8,314 nt of DNA. It comes from an uncultured Prevotella sp. Its GTDB lineage: Bacteria > Bacteroidota > Bacteroidia > Bacteroidales > Bacteroidaceae. The stretch spans positions 1 to 8,314 of the forward strand of contig CALZMK010000046.1 of NCBI GenBank assembly GCA_945788545.1. Reading direction: 5' to 3'. Positions 1 through 7,029 of this stretch are shown here, piece after piece. The notes under the pieces were generated by a model, which saw only the letters and a list, made by a program, of their open reading frames with translations, had not been told where the DNA came from and made no database searches. Position 1 is the first letter of the stretch; each line of letters starts with the position of its first letter. Both the position numbers and the translations under genes were made by a program.

Positions 1-124
1 GTACACTACTTTAAAACCAATTTATTACAACATTCTTCAATATGATTAAGACATTCGTTGGGTCTTGTGTATATAAAACAAAACGTTAACGTATCAAATC
101 TTATTTCTTTTTAAATAATTTTAT

Positions 125-132
125 TACCTTTG
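125..132 (+). promoter_or_regulatory. Bacteroidota-type -7 box upstream of the four-helix pseudogene
   Basis: TACCTTTG fits the Bacteroidota sigma-factor -7 consensus TAnnTTTG and is followed by GCA, as is common. No good TTG is seen at the usual -33 distance, where the DNA is only T-rich. Transcription would start near 139 and run through two small hairpins into the decayed four-helix-bundle gene. The rest of 1-246 is AT-rich and I see no gene in it. Confidence 0.5.
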
Positions 133-139
133 CATCGTT

Positions 140-175
140 TTACAAAGCATTTTGTAATGGCTTTATTGTAAAGCC
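140..175 (+). other. Two adjacent short hairpins in the leader
   Basis: TTACAAA (140-146) pairs with TTTGTAA (151-157) around a 4-base loop. GGCTTTA (159-165) pairs with TAAAGCC (169-175) around a 3-base loop. They lie one base apart, just downstream of the predicted -7 box, so they would form at the very 5' end of the transcript. They could affect RNA stability or protein binding, but no known riboswitch or leader family is recognised. Confidence 0.4.
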
Positions 176-246
176 GATACTCATTGACAGTCGTAGGATA
201 ACACTGAAACCTCGGGATTTTTTAATCAATTACAGGACGGCCTAAA

Positions 247-775
247 TTGAATGGTTACATTACCGCAAACTTCGAGTATTCCAAGTGACAACGATAATCT
301 ATGACATCACTCGCTATTTTGCAAACAACGTTTTCATTGCGAGTGATCGCACAATAGATCAAATGGTGCAAGCCGCACGAAGCGGCCGACAGAATATAGC
401 CGAAGGAAGTGCTGCCGCAACAACATCAAAAGAAACAGAGATTAAACTCACCAATGTGGCAAAGGCAAGTTTGCAAGAACTGCTTCTCGACTATGAGGAC
501 TATCTCCGCCAGCACGGCTTACAGCAAAGGCCCAAAGATGACAGGCGCACACTTCAAACCAGACAATACTGCCGGACCCACAACGATCCGAGAAGTTATG
601 TGGGGGCAATCACGAAGCGCAGTCCAGAGACAACAGCAAACATAGCCATCGTCTTGATTCATCAGGCGGACTACATGTTGGAGCGTCTCTTGGCCCATCA
701 AAGAAAGAGATTTTTGGAAGAGGGGGTATTAGGGAGGCGATGTATCGCGCAAGGCGCGCCCACAGAGGCTACTAA
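247..775 (+). pseudogene. Decayed four-helix-bundle protein gene (S23/Avd-like fold), two frameshifts
   Basis: The core encodes RTIDQMVQAARSG, QNIAEGSAA, LLDYEDYLRQHGL and IAIVLIHQADYMLERL, which I recognise as the four-helix-bundle family of Bacteroidales (related to the 23S rRNA intervening-sequence protein, Pfam PF05635). Its cellular role is not established. The frame that carries this core is open from GTG 285 to the stop at 800, giving 171 residues. That reading lacks the family's first helix start and has an unrelated C-terminus. The family-like N-terminus NGYITAN is in another frame (250-270), and YRKLRVFQV continues in the core frame from 261. Near the end, EEG at 717-725 should continue as GIREAMYRARRAH in the next frame, stopping at TAA 773-775. 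Two small deletions therefore explain the gene. No ATG precedes the N-terminal frame (stop at 223-225; only TTG 247), so the start may also be lost. A shortened protein from GTG 285 remains possible. Confidence 0.75.
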
Positions 776-777
776 GT

Positions 778-809
778 TCGGAGGGCTCCGAGAACTCTGA
801 GCCCTCCGA
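778..809. terminator. Bidirectional hairpin between convergent genes
   Basis: TCGGAGGGCTC (778-788) pairs perfectly over 11 bp with GAGCCCTCCGA (799-809), with a 10-base loop. It sits directly after the kinase-like gene's stop codon (811-813, minus strand) and just past the restored end of the four-helix gene (775). It is GC-rich with no clear U-run on either side. The position between convergent ends suggests it ends or protects both transcripts. Confidence 0.7.
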
Positions 810-810
810 G

Positions 811-1923
811 TTATTTGATGGCGGCCTCTTTCTGCTTCTTGTATTCAATGAACGCCTGGTCGAAAGCGGCCTGCTCTTCGTTGCTCATCGGACTGAGCGA
901 CTTCTGCAGTCCCTTGTAGTAGCGTCCAATCTGTTTCTTCAGTGCCCGCTTGTCGGTTGCCGTTCCGTCGAGGTAAGGCTGGTACATCCTGTCCATGTCG
1001 GCATACATCTGCTGCTTCACTTGGTCGTTGAATTTTGCGCCAGTCGAGGCTGCGTCAGAGTCGGCTGGAGCCGTGGCCACGGGCTGCTGTGCGGTCTGCT
1101 GGTCTTGTTGCATGGCTGCGGAGTCGGTCTGCTCCTGAGTGGCAGTCTGCCTTTCGGCGCTCTTGTGCTGCAGGGCAAAGAACGCCACCACCACCACGAT
1201 GAGCACCACCACCACGGCGGCGAACACCGCCATGCGCTTCGTTGAGTAGCCCGAGCCCGAGCCGCCGTCGAGGTCGGCCACCATGGAGTCCATGTCCATA
1301 TATCGGTCGCCGCGGTTGTAGCTGCAGCATTTTTCTATCAACCCGTTGTAGTCCTCGGGCAGTCCCATCTGCTTCATCAGCACGCCGAGCGAGTACACGT
1401 CGGCGCGCACGTCGATGGCCACCGTGCCGTCCTTCTGTTCCGGCGACACATGCGCCATCGAGCTGTAGCCCACGTGGAGGTCGTCGGCGAACGGCATGTG
1501 GAAGTCGATTATCTTCACCTCGTCGCCCTGCTTGGCGATGAGGACGTTGCTGGCCTTCAAGTTGCGGTGCTGGATGTTTCTCTCGTTGGCATATCCTATG
1601 GCGGAGGCAATCTGTCGGATGATGTTGAGCTTCTCCTCCACCGAGTGGTTCTCGGCCAAGTAGGCGTTGAGAGACCGTCCGTCGACAAACTCCACCACGA
1701 TGGCCTTGCCGTACTGTGGGTCGTCGATGAGTTGCGTCTCCTTGGCTATGTTGGCGTGGTCGAGCTTCGACACGGTCTCAAACTCCTTACGCAGCAGCGT
1801 CTGGAACTGCGACTTGTCCTTGTATTCACTTTTCAAAGCCTTCAGCATCACCGGCGCACCATCGCGGGTGGCTTTCACATAAAGGTAGATACCCTTTGAC
1901 TTGATGACGTTTCCTGTCTCCAT
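811..1923 (-). CDS. Membrane-anchored Ser/Thr kinase-like protein, catalytic Asp replaced (probable pseudokinase)
   Basis: The product has 370 residues. Residues 1-220 form a shortened Hanks-type kinase domain: Lys28 in VMLK (the VAIK lysine), a helix-C region near RKEFE (45-49), HRNLKASN at 119-126, DFH at 140-142, SPEQ at 160-163 (the APE motif) and DVRADVYSLG at 171-180. The glycine-rich loop is unrecognisable. The HRD aspartate is Asn121 (codon AAC) and DFG is DFH, while Lys28, Asn126 and metal-binding Asp140 remain. Nucleotide binding is thus plausible, but ordinary phosphotransfer is doubtful. A Gly/Ser linker (220-225) leads to one hydrophobic segment (231-250), then a Gln/Thr/Ala-rich stretch (256-295) and a charged, probably helical C-terminal domain (296-370) expected in the periplasm. 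The ATG at 1921-1923 lies 49 bases below a -7 box. The gene diverges from the large secreted-protein gene. It may be a signalling scaffold; substrates are unknown. Confidence 0.85.
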   Translation of the reverse strand: METGNVIKSKGIYLYVKATRDGAPVMLKALKSEYKDKSQFQTLLRKEFETVSKLDHANIAKETQLIDDPQYGKAIVVEFVDGRSLNAYLAENHSVEEKLNIIRQIASAIGYANERNIQHRNLKASNVLIAKQGDEVKIIDFHMPFADDLHVGYSSMAHVSPEQKDGTVAIDVRADVYSLGVLMKQMGLPEDYNGLIEKCCSYNRGDRYMDMDSMVADLDGGSGSGYSTKRMAVFAAVVVVLIVVVVAFFALQHKSAERQTATQEQTDSAAMQQDQQTAQQPVATAPADSDAASTGAKFNDQVKQQMYADMDRMYQPYLDGTATDKRALKKQIGRYYKGLQKSLSPMSNEEQAAFDQAFIEYKKQKEAAIK

Positions 1924-1972
1924 TGTTATATCTTTTATTTATCGGCGGCAAATACCGCTGCATATTCGCTTG

Positions 1973-1980
1973 CAAATTTA
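1973..1980 (-). promoter_or_regulatory. Predicted promoter (-7 box) of the kinase-like gene
   Basis: Read on the minus strand, TAAATTTG matches TAnnTTTG and lies 49 bases upstream of the kinase-like ATG. A TTG on the same strand (2006-2004) is 23 bases further up, slightly wider than usual for the -33 element. No Shine-Dalgarno sequence is seen in the A/T-rich leader, which is normal for this phylum. Confidence 0.5.
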
Positions 1981-2130
1981 CAAGAAACCGATGAGAGAAG
2001 AAACAATCTTTGTCATTTTATTGTTTGTCGGGCGAATATTTTGATTTGGGTTGAATCCATTCCTGTGCCCGTGTAGAAAACTTTTCAAAATATTTTCGGT
2101 GATGTCTGTTTTTCTTTTCAATAAATATAT

Positions 2131-2138
2131 TATCTTTG
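2131..2138 (+). promoter_or_regulatory. Predicted promoter (-7 box) of the T9SS cargo gene
   Basis: TATCTTTG followed by CA matches TAnnTTTG closely. The -33 region (about 2106-2115) is T-rich but has no perfect TTTG. The leader to ATG 2241 is about 95 bases. It contains an in-frame ATG at 2169, which would put a polar, Cys-containing 24-residue extension before the signal peptide and is therefore rejected as the start. The 317-base region 1924-2240 holds this promoter and the opposing kinase promoter; I see no gene in it. Confidence 0.65.
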
Positions 2139-2240
2139 CAAAATCAAGTCCTTTGTTGTTAAAGTGCAATGCTTTGGACTCGAAGAGTTACCAAATTGAC
2201 AGGATGCAAATTCTATTGTTTAACCTATAATATAATTGGT

Positions 2241-5200
2241 ATGAAAAGACAGTATCTCGGTATGGTTGTTGGGCTTGCCCTTGCTTTAAGTCCGCAGCCG
2301 CTATTGTCACAACGAGCGAAATCGACGGAACTTCCTTTGAAGACTGCCAAGAATGCGCCTGGTGCGGAGCAGGCGCGGGCATCGCACGAGCTGCGCAAGT
2401 CGTCTCCCGCCCTGTTTCTACAGAAATCAGTTCCTGCCCGCCCTGCGGCCCTCTACAAGGAGAAGCCCTTCAGCGTGAGGCGGAAACTTCATTCGTCGGT
2501 CTCGTCGGTCAATCCCTCGTTGGTCCTTTGGGGCGATGTGGTTTCCCCGACCCTTCCTGGCTTCCATTCTTTTTCCCCTGTCAACCCCATTGCGGTCACA
2601 CGGCTCAACGATTACAGCCAGGCGTTCTTCAATGCGGGTTGTGGCCGTGTGGGCAACAAGCTTTGCGGGGTATATCTCGACCTTACCTGGCAGGAGTACG
2701 GTTTCATACAGTCGTATTACTTCACTGTAGACACCGACACGTGGCAGGTGGCGGATGCCCCCACGCCTCTTCCCGATTTCTCGCTCTCTGCCGTAGAGAC
2801 AGCCCAGGACGCCAACACGGGCGAGGTCTTCGGCGAGTTCCGCAATGCTGATGGCAGTGGCTTGGAGTGGGGTGTTGTCGATTACGCCACTAAGACCCGC
2901 ACCACCATCGCCCAAGCCGCCAACGCCTATGTGGCCTTGGGCATTGCCCAGGATGGTTATGCATACGGAGTGGCTCAGGACGGCAATCTCTACAGAATCG
3001 ACCGCAAGACGGGTGGCGAGACCAAGATAGGCAGCACCGGTGTGGCTGTTGTGGCGGACGGAGGTTCCAGCTACTTCCAGTCGGGCGAAATCGACCCTAA
3101 GACCAACACGTTCTATTGGGCGGCCACCGATGCTGCTGGAGCCAGTGCCCTCTATACCGTCGACCTTTCCACGGGTTTGGCAACCAAGGTGGGCGACTAT
3201 CCTAATGAGTATGGCGGAGCCAACATAACAGGGCTCACCATACCGAAAGCCGCAGCCGAAGACGGGGCTCCGGCTGCCATCACCGACCTCAAGGCCCTCT
3301 TTGTAGGCGGGGCGCTCACTGGAAAGATTACGTTCACAGCCCCCTCTACAACTTTCGACGGCAAGGGCACCCTCTCGGGTCAGCTCGGCTACAGGGTGGT
3401 TGTCAATGGCCTCGACACCTTGAAGGGAACAACCGTGGCAGGAGAGCCGACCACGGTGGATGTGACAACCCACGAGGGAACGAACCAGTTTGTGGCCTTT
3501 ACATTCAACAGCGAGGGCAACAGTCCGTCGGCCAAGACGACGGCCTTTGTGGGAACCGACACTCCAGCCGCTCCTGCCAACGTGAGGTTTGAGGCCGACA
3601 GCCAAGGCGCGTCGCGTCTCTCATGGAATGCCGCCAAGGGTCAGAACGGCGGATGGTTAGGGAGTGTGAGGTACGACGTGGCGCGAATATCTGGAAAGGA
3701 CACCCTGTGGGTGGGGCGGAATTTGGCCGACACCACCTTCACCGAGCAGATTCCCCAGGCCAAGCTGAAGGCCTACAGGTATGGCGTGGCAGCCAAGAAC
3801 GACAATGGCGGCAGTGCACTGGCCCTGAGCAACGAACAACTTTTGGGCGATGCCTTCGACGTGCCCTACTTCAACGATTTCGACAGCAACCTCGACCTCT
3901 ACACCGTCATCGACGCCAACAACGACGGAGCCACTTGGAGTTGGGATGCCCCCACCAAGTCGGCTGCCTACCATTGGAGCACTTCCGCGGTGGGTGACGA
4001 CTGGCTCATCACGCCGCCCATCCACCTCATGGGCGGAAAGAGCTACAAGGTGAGCTTCAAGGCCCGCAGCACCAATGGAGCCCTCTACCCCGAGAGGTTG
4101 GAAGCGCTCTGGGGCAAGGGTAACTCTCCCGAGCTCCTCACCGACACGCTGCTTGGTACAACGGTGCTCGATCAGGTAAGCTATCAGCAGTTTGCGAAAA
4201 CCATCCGCCCCAAGACAGAGGGCAAATACTACATGGGCTTCCACGCCGTGTCTGACGCCTCGATGTATTACCTCTACGTCGACTCCATCTTGGTGGAGGA
4301 AGCGCCCGATGCCAATGCCCCCGACTCGGTGACGAGCCTCAAGGCTGTATGCGACCCGACGGGAGAGCTTCTGGCCACTCTGAGCTTCAATGCCCCCACC
4401 AAGACCTTGGGCGGAGCGGCGCTCGGCAGCCTGTCGAGAATCGAGGTGCGCAAGGGCAACGACCTTGTGGCGACTATCGAGAAGCCCAGTCCCGGCGCAG
4501 CGTTGACAGCCACCGACAGTCATGCCTCGCAAGGCACCAACACCTATTCAGTGTATGCCTACAATGCAGCCGGCAGTGGCCCACGTTCCAGCGTCTCGGT
4601 GTTTGTCGGGGTGGACATGCCCGACATGCCCGTCGTGACGGCTCGAGACAACACGCATTCCGTCACCCTCTCATGGGATTCCGTGGAGGGACTCAACGGT
4701 GGAATCATCCAGCCCGCGAAGACACGCTACGACATCTTCAACGTGAGCGATGGCTACGTGAGCGACTCTCTGACCTCCGTGACCGGTGAGACGGAGTATG
4801 AGGTGACGGGAATGAACAACGACGAGGGCGAGCCCCAAAGCTATCGCACCTGGGCCGTGCGCGCTGTCAACGGGGCAGGCGAGAGTTCGTATGGCGTGGC
4901 CGCCATCGTTGTGGGAAAGCCCTACGCGCTGCCTTTCCACCAAAGTTTCAAGAACGCCACCGACGAGGGGCTCTTCATGGGTATCAACCACGGAGAGGGC
5001 AACTATCAGTGGCAGATAACGGGCGAGGCCTCGGCCGACGGCGATGGTGGCTCGCAGGCTTTCTCTGCCAATGAAGCCTCCCAGGGCGACGTGTATACGG
5101 GCAAGATCACACTCAAGGGAGCCAAGAATCCCCACCTGCTCTTCTATTATCGGGCTGCACAGAACTTGCCGGTCACACTCGCCGCTTCCTTCGAGCAGAA

Positions 5201-6683
5201 GGACGGAAGACTGACCAAGGTGTTCTCTTGTGACCTCAGCCAGAACACCAACGACGAATGGACGCGCGTCGTGGTGAAGCTCCCCGCAAGTCTTGCCACT
5301 GAGGACTATGTGAAGCTCCACTTCACGGGTACGGCCATGCAAGGGCTGGCGGGCAAGAAGATATTTGTCGACAACATCAATATCGTGGATCCTCCCAAGG
5401 CTGATGCCGCCATCACGCTGAACGCCCCCGCCCGCATCAAGAAGGGGCAGACGCTGACGGTGGACATGACCTTGAAGAACAACGGTCTCGACGAACTGGT
5501 CGGCCCGAGGGTGAGGGTGGCTATGAATGGTGAGAGCATAGCAGACTCCACACTCGACCTGCGTCTCGGCCTGCTTGAGTCGGCTGTCATTCCCGTGAGG
5601 CTGACGACTTCGCGGCTCGACGAGGGCGACAAGCTGGCAGTGAGTGTCGAGGTGGTGGCCGAGGGCGACCTCTTGCCCGACAATAATATGGCCGCCCTCA
5701 ACGTGGCAACCGAGGAGGCGCAGGTCAACGCGCCCACAGACCTACGCTTCACCGACCGACAGGCAGGAAGCGTCACGCTGGCATGGACGGAGCCGGAGGT
5801 GGACTTCTTGAGTCTGACCGACGACTTCGAGAGCTATGATCCGTGGAGTCTCACCTTTGGCGACTGGACCACCATCGACGCTGATGGAGGTCTGGCCCAG
5901 GCTCTGAGCAGCATGGCCACTTACCCCCATCAGGGAGAGGCTTTCGCCTTCATGGACTGGCAGCCTTCCGACCTTTTCCGCAGCGGAGCCGGCCTCGACC
6001 CCTATTCGGGCACCAAGGCTCTCGTGGGAATATGCCAGCTCAACGAGTCGCGCACTGCCTATGTGGATGCCGACAACTGGCTCATCTCGCCGCGACTGTC
6101 TGGACGCGCCCAGACCCTCTCGTTCTGGGTGAACAATTTCCCCCAGCAGGGCTATGGCACGGAGTCTTTCCAAGTGTGGACATCCACGACCGACAACGAG
6201 AAAGGCAGTTTCCAGATGTTGGGAGTCGACTACACCCAGGGCTCAGGTGAGTGGACAAGGATAGAGGTGTCGTTGCCCGAGGGGACAACCTATTTTGCCA
6301 TCAGGCAGAACACGCCTGCGAGCCAGGCTTTCCTCTTCATGCTCGACGACATCACGTTTGAGGTGGCCAGCCAAGCCGCCAGCTATCGCGTCTATCGTGA
6401 GGGGAGTCTGGTCGGAGCCACCTCCGCGACCACCTATCAGGACCAGGGGCTTGAGGAGGGCGACTATCAGTATGCCGTCACGGCAGTCTATCCTGATGGC
6501 TCAGAGTCGGCCCCCGCTTTGTTGACCGTCTCCACCCAAATCCCGCAGACAGAGATGGCAAAGGTCCCGGCCTATGATGTCTATTCCGTTACCGGCGCAA
6601 TGGTGCGGCGCAATGCTTCCCGCCTCAGTGGACTGCCTAAGGGTGTCTACATCGTTGGCGGCAGGAAAGTCGTTGTGAAGTAG
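2241..6683 (+). CDS. Large secreted Fn3/cleaved-adhesin multi-domain protein with T9SS C-terminal signal
   Basis: I chose ATG 2241 because it opens a signal peptide (MKRQYLGMVVGLALALSPQPLLSQ is split as basic start, hydrophobic core, polar end). The product has 1480 residues. In order: a propeller-like region (about 80-340, repeats such as LYRIDRKTGGETKIG); Fn3 modules near 344-438 and 440-534; a cleaved-adhesin/choice-of-anchor J jelly-roll (538-690) with DANNDGATW and DDWLITPP; Fn3 near 691-789 and 790-890; a more divergent jelly-roll (893-1050); a CARDB-like module (1052-1160); a final Fn3 split into 1164-1188 and 1378-1433 around a third jelly-roll (1189-1377, IDADGG and DNWLISP); and a C-terminal sorting domain (about 1440-1480) ending GVYIVGGRKVVVK. 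By family knowledge it should cross the outer membrane by the type IX system and be surface-anchored or released. Adhesion or host/glycan binding is inferred; no protease catalytic site is seen. Confidence 0.9.
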   Translation: MKRQYLGMVVGLALALSPQPLLSQRAKSTELPLKTAKNAPGAEQARASHELRKSSPALFLQKSVPARPAALYKEKPFSVRRKLHSSVSSVNPSLVLWGDVVSPTLPGFHSFSPVNPIAVTRLNDYSQAFFNAGCGRVGNKLCGVYLDLTWQEYGFIQSYYFTVDTDTWQVADAPTPLPDFSLSAVETAQDANTGEVFGEFRNADGSGLEWGVVDYATKTRTTIAQAANAYVALGIAQDGYAYGVAQDGNLYRIDRKTGGETKIGSTGVAVVADGGSSYFQSGEIDPKTNTFYWAATDAAGASALYTVDLSTGLATKVGDYPNEYGGANITGLTIPKAAAEDGAPAAITDLKALFVGGALTGKITFTAPSTTFDGKGTLSGQLGYRVVVNGLDTLKGTTVAGEPTTVDVTTHEGTNQFVAFTFNSEGNSPSAKTTAFVGTDTPAAPANVRFEADSQGASRLSWNAAKGQNGGWLGSVRYDVARISGKDTLWVGRNLADTTFTEQIPQAKLKAYRYGVAAKNDNGGSALALSNEQLLGDAFDVPYFNDFDSNLDLYTVIDANNDGATWSWDAPTKSAAYHWSTSAVGDDWLITPPIHLMGGKSYKVSFKARSTNGALYPERLEALWGKGNSPELLTDTLLGTTVLDQVSYQQFAKTIRPKTEGKYYMGFHAVSDASMYYLYVDSILVEEAPDANAPDSVTSLKAVCDPTGELLATLSFNAPTKTLGGAALGSLSRIEVRKGNDLVATIEKPSPGAALTATDSHASQGTNTYSVYAYNAAGSGPRSSVSVFVGVDMPDMPVVTARDNTHSVTLSWDSVEGLNGGIIQPAKTRYDIFNVSDGYVSDSLTSVTGETEYEVTGMNNDEGEPQSYRTWAVRAVNGAGESSYGVAAIVVGKPYALPFHQSFKNATDEGLFMGINHGEGNYQWQITGEASADGDGGSQAFSANEASQGDVYTGKITLKGAKNPHLLFYYRAAQNLPVTLAASFEQKDGRLTKVFSCDLSQNTNDEWTRVVVKLPASLATEDYVKLHFTGTAMQGLAGKKIFVDNINIVDPPKADAAITLNAPARIKKGQTLTVDMTLKNNGLDELVGPRVRVAMNGESIADSTLDLRLGLLESAVIPVRLTTSRLDEGDKLAVSVEVVAEGDLLPDNNMAALNVATEEAQVNAPTDLRFTDRQAGSVTLAWTEPEVDFLSLTDDFESYDPWSLTFGDWTTIDADGGLAQALSSMATYPHQGEAFAFMDWQPSDLFRSGAGLDPYSGTKALVGICQLNESRTAYVDADNWLISPRLSGRAQTLSFWVNNFPQQGYGTESFQVWTSTTDNEKGSFQMLGVDYTQGSGEWTRIEVSLPEGTTYFAIRQNTPASQAFLFMLDDITFEVASQAASYRVYREGSLVGATSATTYQDQGLEEGDYQYAVTAVYPDGSESAPALLTVSTQIPQTEMAKVPAYDVYSVTGAMVRRNASRLSGLPKGVYIVGGRKVVVK

Positions 6684-7029
6684 ATACCATGCTCTTATAT
6701 ATGACAAGCCCCACGCTGCCTGAGAGTGGCTGCGTGGGGCTTGTCGTGTCATCCGCCGTCAAGGCGGAGGAGGGGGCGGATGGGAGCAGGGCGGGCGCTG
6801 CCTGTTCGTCCACAGCGGGGCCGAAGCGGTTGTCCTGGGGCTCGCTTGGCGTGCAGAGCAGCACGAGCAGCCAGATGCCTCCGATGATGGGGATGAGGCT
6901 GATCCAGTACCACTGACCGCCTTTGCCCATGTCGTGAAGACGGCGCCAGGCGACGGCCAAGCCTGGGAAAAAAAGGCTCAACCGATATTGTCCGTGGATT
7001 GGGGGTGCTAACCAAATATTCTGGCGCAA
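6637..7029 (-). pseudogene. 3' remnant of a DUF805 membrane-protein gene, cut by the IS
   Basis: Between about 6995 and 6815 the minus strand encodes LFFPGLAVAWRRLHDMGKGG, a hydrophobic helix WYWISLIPIIGGIWLLVLL and DNRFGP. This is the C-terminal half of DUF805 (the YhaH-like inner-membrane family, Pfam PF05656), whose function is unknown. The family's N-terminal helices are absent: upstream of about 7000 the frame enters insertion-sequence DNA. The ATG at 7029 that opens this 130-residue frame lies inside the transposase 3' end, so it is an accidental chimeric start. After NRFGP an Ala/Pro/Ser-rich tail runs through the 6703-6745 hairpin and stops only at 6637, overlapping the 3' end of the secreted-protein gene. 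A neighbouring frame stops at 6749, just before the hairpin, so a tail frameshift is possible. I regard it as non-functional. Confidence 0.7.
6703..6745. terminator. Strong hairpin after the T9SS cargo gene
   Basis: GACAAGCCCCACGC (6703-6716) pairs perfectly over 14 bp with GCGTGGGGCTTGTC (6732-6745). The loop can form three extra pairs (GCC 6718-6720 with GGC 6728-6730). It starts 20 bases after the TAG stop at 6681-6683 and lacks a clear T-run. It also faces the end of the minus-strand DUF805 remnant, so it probably served both convergent genes. Confidence 0.75.

Noticed and set aside
247..800. Part of a diversity-generating retroelement, since Avd is a four-helix-bundle homologue
   Set aside because: There is no reverse transcriptase and no template/variable repeat pair in the window, and this family is usually a stand-alone gene in Bacteroidales.
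1978..2169. 63-codon minus-strand frame in the divergent intergenic region
   Set aside because: It spans both predicted promoters and is AT-rich, with no domain or promoter of its own.
2169..2240. Upstream ATG extending the secreted protein by 24 residues
   Set aside because: The extension is polar and would bury the signal peptide; ATG 2241 gives a typical signal-peptide start.
2427..3605. 392-codon open frame on the minus strand opposite the secreted-protein gene
   Set aside because: It is antisense to a clear multi-domain coding gene, has no recognisable domain, and is a by-product of GC-rich codon use, like the minus-strand frames at 3657-4532 and 4671-5342.
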